Under the pieces are notes generated by a model. The model saw only the letters and a program-made list of their open reading frames with translations. It had not been told where the DNA came from and searched no databases. The position numbers were made by a program, and so were the translations under genes. Shown here piece after piece: positions 1 to 7,050 of a DNA stretch of 10,300 nt (the first letter of the stretch is position 1; the number at the start of each line of letters is the position of its first letter). Source of the DNA: an uncultured Eubacteriales bacterium. GTDB lineage: Bacteria; Bacillota; Clostridia; Oscillospirales; CAG-382. The DNA is taken from NCBI GenBank assembly GCA_900554405.1, contig USHI01000041.1:1-10300 (forward strand). The letters are read 5' to 3'.

Positions 1-787
1 GAGCTGGAGGATATGCCGCCTTTTCGGGTGTGAAAGCCGCAACAGCCGCGCCGAAGGCGGCAATGCCGGGTGTGTTTTCGGTGCCGGAGCGCAGGCCCCG
101 TTCCTGCCCGCCGCCGAGAATAAAGGGCGGCAGCCGCACGCCTTTTTTTGCATATACCGCGCCGACACCCTTCAGCCCGCCGACCTTGTGCGCCGAAACG
201 CTTGCAAGATCGCAGTTTTTGCGGATAACGCCGCGCACGTCGGTTTTGAGAAACCCCTGCACCGCATCGCAGTGGAGCAGCGCGCCGCACCCGCTTTTTT
301 CGATATATCCGCGCACGAGCGGGATATCATAAACCGCGCCGGTTTCGTTGTTGGCAAGCATTATGCTCGCAAAGGCGACGGGGGCGGAAAACGCTTTTGC
401 AAGCGCGGCTTCATCCAGTCTGCCGCCGCGGGTCGGGATACGGACGACCTCGAACCCCTGCTTTTCGAGCAGGGCAAGCGGCTCCGAAACGGAGGGATGC
501 TCGCTGTCGGTGGTGACAATGCGCTTTGCCGCCCGTGCGCGCAGCTTTGCCGCGCCGAAAATGCACTGGCAGTTTCCTTCGCTCCCGCCGGAGGTGAATA
601 TGACCTCCTCCGGTGCGCAGCCAAACCCGCGCGCAACGCTTTCGCGCGCCGATTCGATAATCCCGCGCGCCGCGCGCCCCGCAAAATGGAGCGAGGAAGG
701 GTTTGCATATTCTTTTATCGCTTCCGCTGCCGCCGCGACAGCCTCCCCGCAGGGCGGCGCCGTTGCGGCGGAATCAAAATAATACAT
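1..787 (-). CDS. Cysteine desulfurase (NifS/IscS-like, PLP-dependent), 3' end outside window
   Basis: Class V aminotransferase-fold enzyme that takes sulfur from L-cysteine, giving alanine and an enzyme persulfide for Fe-S cluster or thio-cofactor synthesis in the cytoplasm. The minus-strand frame is open from an ATG at 787 to the window edge, giving 262 residues without a stop (family length is about 380-400). Visible family marks are the YFDSAAT start, the TSGGSEGN motif (65-72), His97 in SEHP, NNETG (146-150), Asp174 in HCDAVQ, the PLP lysine Lys201 in SAHK, and the GGGQERGLRSGTEN motif (225-238). The catalytic-cysteine loop lies beyond the edge, so IscS-type and NifS-type cannot be told apart. 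The ATG is chosen because AGAGG lies 8 bases upstream; an in-frame GTG at 793 would sit only 2 bases from it. The gene is divergent from the rny operon and has its own sigma-A promoter. Confidence 0.93.
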   Translation of the reverse strand, partial: MYYFDSAATAPPCGEAVAAAAEAIKEYANPSSLHFAGRAARGIIESARESVARGFGCAPEEVIFTSGGSEGNCQCIFGAAKLRARAAKRIVTTDSEHPSVSEPLALLEKQGFEVVRIPTRGGRLDEAALAKAFSAPVAFASIMLANNETGAVYDIPLVRGYIEKSGCGALLHCDAVQGFLKTDVRGVIRKNCDLASVSAHKVGGLKGVGAVYAKKGVRLPPFILGGGQERGLRSGTENTPGIAAFGAAVAAFTPEKAAYPPA

Positions 788-829
788 ATACACGGCCTCT
801 GTTCCGGGGGAATTCCTTGACTTGTGTTC

Positions 830-858
830 ATTATACTTCTTTTTCTCGCGCCCGTCAA
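830..858 (-). promoter_or_regulatory. Sigma-A promoter for the cysteine desulfurase
   Basis: Read on the minus strand, TTGACG (858-853) is followed by a 17-base spacer and a perfect TATAAT (835-830). Transcription should start near 823, leaving a leader of about 35 bases before the ATG at 787. The element points away from the rny promoter 60-90 bases to the right. Confidence 0.82.
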
Positions 859-916
859 GGCAAAACAAGCGCGCTCAAATATTTTCACACGCGGGCGGTA
901 AATTGCAAAAAAGCCC

Positions 917-945
917 TTTACATAATGCGAAATCCGTTGTATAAT
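917..945 (+). promoter_or_regulatory. Sigma-A promoter for the rny operon
   Basis: TTTACA (917-922), a 17-base spacer and a perfect TATAAT (940-945) give a near-consensus promoter. The expected start is about 952, so the rny mRNA would have a leader of roughly 150 bases. No other convincing promoter was seen before mrp, so this one probably drives all six downstream genes. The 58 bases between its -35 box and the divergent -35 box show no clear operator palindrome. Confidence 0.82.
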
Positions 946-951
946 AGAACG

Positions 952-1101
952 GATACCGATGCAAAGCCCATTGCTTTGAACGGGATAACTATATATTTTT
1001 CACTTTTATGCGCACAAACGCCTTTAACAGAAAAGAATATAAAACTTACCCGTTCCTCTTTGGGGCTTGCTCCGGGATTAAATAAATTTCAGGAGGCAGA
1101 A
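952..1101 (+). promoter_or_regulatory. Long 5' leader of the rny transcript
   Basis: About 150 untranslated bases separate the predicted transcription start from the rny ATG. A perfect 6-bp hairpin with a 5-base loop lies at 962-978, close to the predicted 5' end. The rest is AT-rich up to an optimal AGGAGG at 1091-1096, five bases before the ATG. No known riboswitch class was recognised and there is no internal terminator. The length leaves room for post-transcriptional control, but the sequence alone does not show it. Confidence 0.35.
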
Positions 1102-2643
1102 ATGGACCCTATTTTAGTTATCGGCATATGTGCCGGCGTTGCTGTTCTGTTCTTCGTTATCGGGTTTTTTATCCGCAAGCTTACCGCCGAAAAGGCGATA
1201 AAGTCCGCGGAGGCCGAAGCCAAAAGGATAATCGAGGGTGCCGGCAAGGCTGCCGAGACGGTCAAAAAGGAAAAGCTGGTCGAAGCGAAAGAAGAAGCGC
1301 TGCGGATCAAAAACGATGCGGAGCGCGAAATAAAGGAACGCAGAAACGATCTGCAGCGGCTCGAACGCCGGGCGATGCAGAAGGAAGAAAACCTGGACAA
1401 AAAATACGAAAACCTCGAAAAAAAGGAAGAAACGCTCAATTCCAAAATAAAGGCGAACGAAGAGCTCAACGTCAGGATCGAAGCCGCTATTGCCGAACAG
1501 GATGAGCTTTTACAGAAGATCTCCGGGATGTCCGCCGATGATGCCCGTGCCATGCTGATCGAGCGCGTGGAGGAGGAAGCCCGCCACGACATGGCGAAAA
1601 AGCTTGTCGAGGTCGAGCAGGAATGCAAGGACAAGGCGGAGGAGACCGCCAAAAACATTATCACGCTTGCCATTCAGCGCTGTGCCGCGGACAGTGTGGC
1701 GGAGGCTACCGTTTCGGTTGTCGATCTGCCCAACGACGAAATGAAGGGCAGAATAATCGGCAGAGAGGGCAGGAACATACGCGCTATCGAAACGCTCACC
1801 GGCGTCGATCTTATAATCGACGACACGCCCGAAGCCATTGCGATATCCACCTTCGATCCGATCCGCCGCGAAGTCGCAAGGATGACACTCGAAAAGCTCA
1901 TCTCCGACGGGCGCATACATCCTTCCAGAATCGAAGAAACGGTGGAAAAATGCCGCCGCGAGGTGGAAGCCGTTATCAAAAAGGAAGGCGAACAGGCAAC
2001 GCTCGAAACCGGCGTTCACGGCTTGAATCCGGAGCTTGTAAAGCTGCTCGGCAGGCTGAAATACCGCACGAGCTACGGGCAGAACGTGCTCAAGCATTCC
2101 ATAGAGGTTTCGCACATTGCGGGCATGATCGCAAGCGAGCTCGGGCTCGATGCGACACTCGCAAAGCGCGCCGGGCTGCTGCATGATATCGGCAAGGCGA
2201 TGACGCACGAGGTGGACGGCTCCCACGTTCAGATCGGCGTCGATCTTGCCCGTAAATACAAAGAATCGCGCGAGGTCGTTCATGCCATCGAGGCGCATCA
2301 CGGCGATGTCGAACCGCACACGCTTGTGGCAATGATCGTGCAGGCGGCGGATGCCGTTTCGGCGGCAAGGCCGGGCGCAAGGCGCGAAAATCTCGAAACC
2401 TATATCAAAAGGCTGCAAAAGCTGGAGGAGATCGCGAATTCCTTCACCGGTATCGAAAAATCCTTTGCCATTCAGGCGGGCAGGGAAGTCCGCATAATGG
2501 TCAAGCCGGATGAGGTGAGCGACGACGAAATGGCGTTTATCGCCCGCGATATCGCGCGCAAAATCGAGGAGGAGCTCGAATACCCCGGCCAGATCAAGAT
2601 CAACGTGATCCGCGAAATGCGGCAGGTCGATTACGCGAAGTAA
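1102..2643 (+). CDS. rny: Ribonuclease Y
   Basis: Membrane-anchored endoribonuclease that starts bulk mRNA decay in many Bacillota. The 513-residue protein matches the family length (about 520). It has, in order: an N-terminal transmembrane helix (about 4-24); a long charged coiled coil (about 30-150) rich in Lys, Glu and Ala; a KH RNA-binding domain with GRIIGREGRN (216-225); and an HD hydrolase domain whose metal-binding His361-Asp362 lies in LLHDIGK. The C-terminus is the typical GQIKINVIRE-type segment. The start at 1102 is fixed by AGGAGG five bases upstream and by the membrane helix beginning at once; the in-frame extension back to 703 is not coding. It leads the operon, and ymdB begins 6 bases after its stop, as in the ymdA-ymdB pair of Bacillus. 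Confidence 0.97.
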   Translation: MDPILVIGICAGVAVLFFVIGFFIRKLTAEKAIKSAEAEAKRIIEGAGKAAETVKKEKLVEAKEEALRIKNDAEREIKERRNDLQRLERRAMQKEENLDKKYENLEKKEETLNSKIKANEELNVRIEAAIAEQDELLQKISGMSADDARAMLIERVEEEARHDMAKKLVEVEQECKDKAEETAKNIITLAIQRCAADSVAEATVSVVDLPNDEMKGRIIGREGRNIRAIETLTGVDLIIDDTPEAIAISTFDPIRREVARMTLEKLISDGRIHPSRIEETVEKCRREVEAVIKKEGEQATLETGVHGLNPELVKLLGRLKYRTSYGQNVLKHSIEVSHIAGMIASELGLDATLAKRAGLLHDIGKAMTHEVDGSHVQIGVDLARKYKESREVVHAIEAHHGDVEPHTLVAMIVQAADAVSAARPGARRENLETYIKRLQKLEEIANSFTGIEKSFAIQAGREVRIMVKPDEVSDDEMAFIARDIARKIEEELEYPGQIKINVIREMRQVDYAK

Positions 2644-2649
2644 AAAGCC

Positions 2650-3444
2650 ATGATTAAAATACTTGCGGTGGGCGATGTTTTCGGCACGCCGGGCAGCGAA
2701 TTCATTCGCCGCCGGCTGCGCGCAGTGAAGCAGCGCGAGGGCGCCGATCTTGTTATCGTAAACGGCGAAAACGCAAGCGCCGGCAACGGGATCGGGGCTG
2801 CGGATGCGCAGCTTATATTCGATTCCGGCGCCGATGTTATCACCGGCGGCAACCATTCCCTGCGGAAATACGACATTTTCGATTATTCTGACGAAACGGC
2901 GGCGTTCCTGCGCCCGCTCAACTTCCCGGCGGGTGCGCCGGGGCACGGTTGGTGCATAGTTCCAGTCAAAAACGGGCTCAGAGTGCTTGTGATATCCGCC
3001 GCGGGGCAGATATTCATGGACCCTGCCGATTCCCCTTTTTCCTGTACCGAACGCGTGCTTGCCGCCGAAAGCGGCAATTACGATATCGCCGTGTGCGATT
3101 TCCACGCGGAAGCGACAAGCGAAAAGAAGGCGTTCTTCCGCTTCTTCGACGGGCGGATAAATATCGCATACGGTACACACACCCATGTCGCGACGGCGGA
3201 TGAAACGCTCACCGACCGCGGATGTGCATATATAACCGATATCGGTATGTGCGGCGACGAGGATTCCGTGATCGGGGTGACATACGAAAGCGCCATGGAA
3301 CGTTATATCACCGGGGTGCGCCGCAAGGGCATCGCCGCGGGGAATAACGTCACCCTGCGCGGGGCGGTGTTCACCGTGGACGAAACCACGCTGTTCGTGA
3401 CCGACGTAAAACGAATAAAATATAACGAAGGAAGTTTCAAATGA
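2650..3444 (+). CDS. ymdB: YmdB-family metallophosphoesterase
   Basis: Calcineurin-like phosphoesterase of the YmdB family. The Bacillus homologue hydrolyses 2',3'-cyclic nucleotides and affects biofilm formation and motility. The 264-residue length is typical. Likely dinuclear metal ligands are Asp9 (GDVFG), Glu40 and Asn41 (VNGENASAGNG), Asn68-His69 (GGNHSLRKYDIFDY), His152 (CDFHAEATSEK), and His177 with His179 (GTHTHVATADE). The YITDIGMCG motif follows. All family ligand positions are present, so the enzyme looks intact. The start lies 6 bases after the rny stop with only a weak ribosome binding site, suggesting translational coupling. The last four bases overlap the yajC start. The substrate in this organism is inferred from the family. 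Confidence 0.95.
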   Translation: MIKILAVGDVFGTPGSEFIRRRLRAVKQREGADLVIVNGENASAGNGIGAADAQLIFDSGADVITGGNHSLRKYDIFDYSDETAAFLRPLNFPAGAPGHGWCIVPVKNGLRVLVISAAGQIFMDPADSPFSCTERVLAAESGNYDIAVCDFHAEATSEKKAFFRFFDGRINIAYGTHTHVATADETLTDRGCAYITDIGMCGDEDSVIGVTYESAMERYITGVRRKGIAAGNNVTLRGAVFTVDETTLFVTDVKRIKYNEGSFK

Positions 3445-3797
3445 AGATCAACACCCTTATGCTGTTTGCCGAGGAAGCAACTCAGAACCAAGGCGGGCTC
3501 ACAAGCATTCTTTCGCTTGTTATCCCCTTTGCGCTGCTCGGGCTCGTATTCTACTTCTTTATTTACAGACCGCAGAAGAAGCAGGAAAAGGAAACGCGCG
3601 AAATGCGCAGCTCCATCGCCGTCGGCGACGTTATCGTCACAACCGGCGGTATTGTCGGCATGGTCGTCAAGGTCAGGGAGGATATGCTCCTGATCGAAAC
3701 GAGCGGCGACAGAACGAAGATCCAGATCCAGAAATGGGCTGTCAGCTCGGTGCTCGAAAGAGTGAACGAACCGGAAGAGCCCGCAAAAAAGAAATAA
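3441..3797 (+). CDS. yajC: Sec translocon accessory subunit YajC
   Basis: Small single-span membrane protein that associates with the SecDF/SecYEG export machinery. The 118 residues comprise a short N-terminal segment, one hydrophobic helix (about 24-42), the family hallmark YRPQKKQEKE just after it, and the cytosolic beta-rich domain containing VGDVIVTTGGIVGMV. A charged, Lys-rich tail ends the protein. The ATG at 3441 overlaps the ymdB stop as ATGA, and AAGGAAG at 3428-3434 is its binding site. YajC is often next to secD or tgt; here it sits between ymdB and an aminopeptidase, with neither secD nor tgt in the window. Confidence 0.95.
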   Translation: MKINTLMLFAEEATQNQGGLTSILSLVIPFALLGLVFYFFIYRPQKKQEKETREMRSSIAVGDVIVTTGGIVGMVVKVREDMLLIETSGDRTKIQIQKWAVSSVLERVNEPEEPAKKK

Positions 3798-3808
3798 TCC
3801 GTGACTTT

Positions 3809-3839
3809 GGGCATCGGCGGCTTTTTGCATCCGGTGCCC
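3809..3839 (+). promoter_or_regulatory. Intercistronic hairpin between yajC and the aminopeptidase gene
   Basis: A 9-bp inverted repeat with one G-T pair (3809-3817 with 3831-3839) encloses a 13-base loop and is followed by a short GCGGTTTTG stretch. The T run is too short and interrupted for a strong terminator. It could be a partial terminator, an mRNA end protector, or a processing site for RNase Y, the product of the first gene. It lies in the widest gap (66 bases) within the operon. Confidence 0.35.
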
Positions 3840-3863
3840 GCGGTTTTGCGAAAGGACAAAGCA

Positions 3864-5099
3864 ATGAAAAAGACAATAATGAAGAAATACGCAAATCTGC
3901 TGATAAAGCAGGGCGTGAATATCAAAAAGGGGCAGGAGCTTGTCATTGTCGCCGATGTGGAGGCTGCGCCGTTTGTCGCGCTGCTCACGGCGGAGGCATA
4001 CCGCGCGGGAGCTTCCGAGGTGCGCGTGGATTGGGCGATGACCGAGTTGACAAAGCTCCATTACCGTTACCAGACCCGCAAAAAGCTTTGTTCGGTGCCG
4101 GAATGGAGGGTGGAAAAGCTCCGGCACGATGCCGAGGTGCTCCCGGCACGCATCCGCCTGATCTGCGAGGATCCGGACGGGCTTGCAAGCGTCAACCAGG
4201 AAAAGCTTGCCGCCGCGAACGCCGCGTTCGGCAAGGTATCCAAAAAGTTCCGCGAACAGACCGACAACAAATATCAGTGGCTCGTCTGTGCGATACCCGG
4301 CAGGGCATGGGCAAAAAAGGTGTTCCCGAACGAACGCCCCGCCGCCGCTTTGGAAAAGCTGTGGGAGGCGATACTTTCCGCGGTGCTCTGCGGTGCGGAT
4401 AACGACCCCGTCGCCGAATGGGATGCGAAAAACGCCGCCTTTGCCGCACGCTGCGAAAAGCTCAATGCAAAGCATTTCGATTATCTTGAATACAAATCCG
4501 CAAACGGCACCGATTTCAGATGCAGCCTGATGGAAAGCAGCCTGTGGTGCGGCGGCGGCGAATATTGCGAAAACGGCATATACTTTAACCCGAATATGCC
4601 CACGGAGGAAATATTCACCACGCCGAAGAAGGGCTGCTGCGAGGGCAGGCTCGTCGCCGCGATGCCGCTTTCGCTCCGCGGAACGCTGGTGGAGGATTTC
4701 TACATTGATTTCAAGGACGGCAAAGCCGTGAACTGGCACGCCGAAAAGGGCGGGGAAGCGCTCACAAAGCTGATCGAAACCGATGAGGGCAGCCGTATGC
4801 TGGGCGAGCTGGCGCTTGTCCCGAAGGATTCCCCCATTGCAAAAAGCGGACTGCTCTTTTACAACACGCTGTTTGATGAAAACGCCTCCTGCCACGTCGC
4901 GCTGGGGAGCGGATACACGAGCTGCGTGAAGGATTATACCGAAAAAACGCTTGCCGAAATGCGCGAGGAGGGCGTGAACGATTCCATGGTCCATGTGGAT
5001 TTCATGGTCGGCGCGCAGGATCTGTGCATAACCGGCTATAAGGACGGCAAAGCCACGCCCGTGTTCATAAACGGTTCGTGGGCGCCGGAATTCGAATAA
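3864..5099 (+). CDS. Aminopeptidase, peptidase family M29
   Basis: Cytoplasmic metallo-aminopeptidase of the AmpS/AmpT/PepS family, which removes N-terminal residues from peptides using a two-metal centre. The 411 residues match the usual size (about 410). All expected metal and catalytic positions are found in order: Glu248 in NMPTEEIFTTP, Glu315 in GELALVP, His344 in ENASCHVALG, Tyr351 in GSGYTS, and His377 with Asp379 in MVHVDFMVG. The ATG at 3864 is preferred because AAAGGA (3851-3856) lies seven bases upstream. An in-frame GTG at 3801 would add 21 residues without family character and would overlap the intercistronic hairpin. The isomerase gene starts 22 bases downstream. Substrate preference cannot be read from the sequence. 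Confidence 0.93.
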   Translation: MKKTIMKKYANLLIKQGVNIKKGQELVIVADVEAAPFVALLTAEAYRAGASEVRVDWAMTELTKLHYRYQTRKKLCSVPEWRVEKLRHDAEVLPARIRLICEDPDGLASVNQEKLAAANAAFGKVSKKFREQTDNKYQWLVCAIPGRAWAKKVFPNERPAAALEKLWEAILSAVLCGADNDPVAEWDAKNAAFAARCEKLNAKHFDYLEYKSANGTDFRCSLMESSLWCGGGEYCENGIYFNPNMPTEEIFTTPKKGCCEGRLVAAMPLSLRGTLVEDFYIDFKDGKAVNWHAEKGGEALTKLIETDEGSRMLGELALVPKDSPIAKSGLLFYNTLFDENASCHVALGSGYTSCVKDYTEKTLAEMREEGVNDSMVHVDFMVGAQDLCITGYKDGKATPVFINGSWAPEFE

Positions 5100-5121
5100 A
5101 ACAGGGAAAGGCGGCACAAAA

Positions 5122-5933
5122 ATGAAATTTGCACTTCAACTTTATTCCGTTCGCACCGATCTCGAATCGGATTTCAAAGGAACGCTTCGCAAAGTAAAGG
5201 AAATGGGCTACGACGGCGTGGAATTCGCCGGGCTTTACGGGCAGGACCCGAAGGAGATACGCGAATATCTTGTTTCGCTCGGGCTCGAACCGGCGGGCGC
5301 CCACGTTTCGCTTGCCGAAATGCGCGCCGATATCGGCAAGGTCATAAGCGATTATTCCGCCGTGGGCTGCCGCGATATCACCGTTCCCTACCTTATGCCG
5401 GAGGATCGCCCCGGCACTCCGGGGTGGGAAAGGACGGTCGCGGATATACGCGATATCGGCGAAAAGGTCACTGCCACCGGTATGCACCTCAGCTACCACA
5501 ACCACGATTTCGAATTTGTGAAGATCGGCGGGGAATACGCGCATTTCGGCTTTATTCCGCCGTTCCCGCAAGCCTGCTCGAAACCGAGCTCGATCTTTGC
5601 TGGGTGCGCGTCGCGGGCGAGGAGCCTGCGGCATACCTGCGCAAATATGCCGGGCGCTGCCGCCTTGTCCACTTCAAGGATTATGTCGGCGGAAAGCAGG
5701 ATAATATGTATGCGCTTATCGGCATTGAGGAAAGCGGCAAAAAGCCGGATGCGCAGGCGTTTGAATACCGCCCGCTCGGAAAGGGCGTTCAGAATATCCC
5801 GCTGCTTTATAAAACCGCAGCCGAATGCGGCGCGGAATGGATAATTGCCGAGCAGGACGAACCCTCCATGGGGCTTTCCCGCATGGAATGCGCCGGGGTG
5901 AGTATAAAAGCCCTGCGCGCCGCCGCAGAATAA
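5122..5933 (+). pseudogene. Sugar phosphate isomerase/epimerase (xylose isomerase-like TIM barrel), frameshifted
   Basis: The product would be a TIM-barrel isomerase/epimerase of about 270 residues, but the gene is split between two frames. The first frame, from ATG 5122 with a purine-rich site upstream, encodes MKFALQLYSVR, GYDGVEFAGLYG and YHNHDFEF (125-132). Around 5545-5556 homology leaves this frame and continues one base earlier, with ETELDLCW, LVHFKDY and IIAEQDEP up to the TAA at 5931. Adding one base near 5549-5550 would restore one reading frame. Both halves keep the probable metal ligands (Asp in ELDLCW, His in VHFKD, Glu in AEQDE), so the event is recent or a sequencing error. No classical slippery heptamer is seen. 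Unrepaired, the first frame runs to a stop at 5842-5844 with an unrelated Arg/Ser-rich tail. Family: high confidence; substrate: unknown. Confidence 0.85.
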
Positions 5934-5956
5934 TAATAAAAAAGGAAGGGCAGAAA

Positions 5957-5978
5957 GCCCCGCGCACATCGCCGGGGC
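5957..5978 (+). promoter_or_regulatory. GC-rich hairpin in the mrp leader
   Basis: GCCCCG (5957-5962) pairs perfectly with CGGGGC (5973-5978) around a 10-base loop. It lies about 11 bases before the mrp ATG and partly covers the only G-rich stretch that could serve as its ribosome binding site. A better purine-rich run (AAAGGAAGGG, 5941-5950) is about 40 bases from the start, too far to be used directly. It may therefore lower or gate mrp translation. There is no T tract, so it is not a terminator. Confidence 0.35.
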
Positions 5979-5989
5979 GGTGAATAAAA

Positions 5990-6796
5990 ATGTCTGAATG
6001 CACACATGATTGCTCCACCTGCGGCGCGGATTGCGCCTCACGCGGGGCACAGCCGATCGAAAAGGAAAAGCTCCGCAAGGGCAGCAGCTTCAAAAAGGTC
6101 ATCGCCGTTGTGAGCGGCAAGGGCGGCGTGGGCAAATCGCTCGTCACCTCGCTTCTCGCCGTGGGCGCGGCGCGGCGCGGGGAACGAGTCGCCATACTCG
6201 ATGCCGATATAACCGGGCCCTCCATACCCCGCATCTTCGGTATGCAGGGCGGCGTTACCGCGGAGGAGGACTGCATGGTGCCGCCGCAGAGCAGGACAGG
6301 CATAAAAGTAATGTCCGTGAACCTGCTTCTGCCGGATGAGACCGACCCGGTCGCCTGGCGCGGCCCGGTCATCGCCGGGTGCGTAAAGCAGTTCTGGACG
6401 GATGTAAACTGGGGCGAAAACGACACGATGTATATAGATATGCCTCCGGGAACCGGCGATGTGCCGCTTACCGTTTTCCAGTCCATTCCGGTGGACGGGA
6501 TGGTCATCGTTACCTCCCCGCAGGAGCTTGTTTCGATGATCGTGGAAAAGGCGGTCAAGCTTGCCGGGCTGATGAATATCCCGGTGCTCGGCGTTGTGGA
6601 GAATTATTCCTACTTCAAATGCCCGGATTGCGGAAAGGAGCATCACATATTCGGCGAAAGCCGCATTGATGCCGTCGCCGCACAGTACGGGATACCGCGT
6701 GTCGCACGGATTCCGTTCGATCCGAAGCTTGCCGCCGCGTGCGACAAGGGCACGATCGAGCTTGCCGCCCGCGAACTCGATCTCGCCGGGCTGTAA
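5990..6796 (+). CDS. mrp: Mrp/NBP35-family P-loop ATPase, Fe-S cluster carrier
   Basis: ParA/MinD-like ATPase of the Mrp/ApbC group, thought to bind and deliver Fe-S clusters to apoproteins. The 268 residues include a deviant Walker A GKGGVGKS (43-50), the LDADITGPSIPR segment, the DMPPGTGD motif, and the conserved CPDC pair (Cys211 and Cys214) that holds the bridging cluster in the dimer. The N-terminus carries an extra cluster of four cysteines (4, 8, 11, 15; spacing C-x3-C-x2-C-x3-C), common in clostridial forms and resembling the N-terminal Fe-S site of Nbp35 in position. The ATG at 5990 is the only sensible start although its binding site is weak; a nearby GTG at 5980 runs into a stop. 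It is the last gene before the operon terminator. Confidence 0.94.
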   Translation: MSECTHDCSTCGADCASRGAQPIEKEKLRKGSSFKKVIAVVSGKGGVGKSLVTSLLAVGAARRGERVAILDADITGPSIPRIFGMQGGVTAEEDCMVPPQSRTGIKVMSVNLLLPDETDPVAWRGPVIAGCVKQFWTDVNWGENDTMYIDMPPGTGDVPLTVFQSIPVDGMVIVTSPQELVSMIVEKAVKLAGLMNIPVLGVVENYSYFKCPDCGKEHHIFGESRIDAVAAQYGIPRVARIPFDPKLAAACDKGTIELAARELDLAGL

Positions 6797-6835
6797 AAAG
6801 CCGTATCGGCTTGCGCCGAAAGAGCAATATACCCG

Positions 6836-6870
6836 AAAAAAGGAGAGCAGCGCGCTCTCCTTTGCTTTAT
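6836..6870 (+). terminator. Rho-independent terminator of the rny-mrp operon
   Basis: GGAGAGC (6842-6848) pairs with GCTCTCC (6854-6860) around a 5-base loop. Flanking A and T runs extend the stem by three pairs, and the T-rich tail TTTGCTTTAT follows. It lies 45 bases after the mrp stop. A smaller perfect hairpin without a T tract (6798-6812) sits right after the stop codon. Confidence 0.85.
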
Positions 6871-7007
6871 GCCACGGATAACGTTTACAATGCAGGTAAA
6901 TATTCGGCGAAACCGCAGCAGAATAACACATACAATGATGGGAATAAAACGCAACACTTTTTGAGGAACGATGAGCAAAATTTGTGAAAAATGTTAATTG
7001 CCGGCGC
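6871..7007. other. Intergenic spacer with no recognised element
   Basis: The 305-base gap between mrp and the surface-protein gene holds the operon terminator at its left and a promoter with its leader at its right. The middle part, described here, is relatively AT-rich and shows no ORF with a credible ribosome binding site, no tRNA, and no strong inverted repeat. Confidence 0.5.
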
Positions 7008-7036
7008 TTGCTTTTCGCACGAACGGGTGGTATAAT
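7008..7036 (+). promoter_or_regulatory. Sigma-A promoter of the surface-protein gene, extended -10
   Basis: TTGCTT (7008-7013), a 17-base spacer and a perfect TATAAT (7031-7036) preceded by TGG, making an extended -10 element. Transcription should start near 7043, about 60 bases before the ATG at 7102. Confidence 0.85.
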
Positions 7037-7050
7037 ACGATGGTAAAAAA

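Noticed and set aside
188..820. Plus-strand open frame of 210 codons
   Set aside because: It is a shadow of the minus-strand cysteine desulfurase, which has clear family motifs in the opposite frame and runs off the window edge.
703..1101. In-frame upstream extension of the rny reading frame (133 extra residues)
   Set aside because: It crosses the divergent desulfurase start and both promoters, has no family similarity and no ribosome binding site, whereas ATG 1102 has AGGAGG and begins directly with the RNase Y membrane helix.
1510..3186. Minus-strand open frame of 558 codons opposite rny and ymdB
   Set aside because: Long antisense frames arise from GC-rich codon bias; both genes on the other strand are firmly identified and the antisense product has no recognisable family or start signal.
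3801..3863. Upstream start for the M29 aminopeptidase
   Set aside because: It would include the hairpin loop as coding sequence and adds 21 residues atypical of the family; ATG 3864 has a well-spaced AAAGGA.
3303..5117. Minus-strand open frame of 604 codons opposite yajC and the aminopeptidase
   Set aside because: Same reason: an antisense shadow of two well-supported genes, with no promoter or binding site seen.
5540..5560. Programmed -1 ribosomal frameshifting in the isomerase gene
   Set aside because: No XXXYYYZ slippery heptamer and no obvious downstream pseudoknot or stem were seen; a one-base deletion or sequencing error is simpler.
6978..7000. TTGTGAAAAATGTTAATTG as a possible Rex redox-repressor site upstream of the surface-protein gene
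   Set aside because: Only the left half resembles the Rex box; the right half does not form the inverted repeat, and it lies well upstream of the -35 box.
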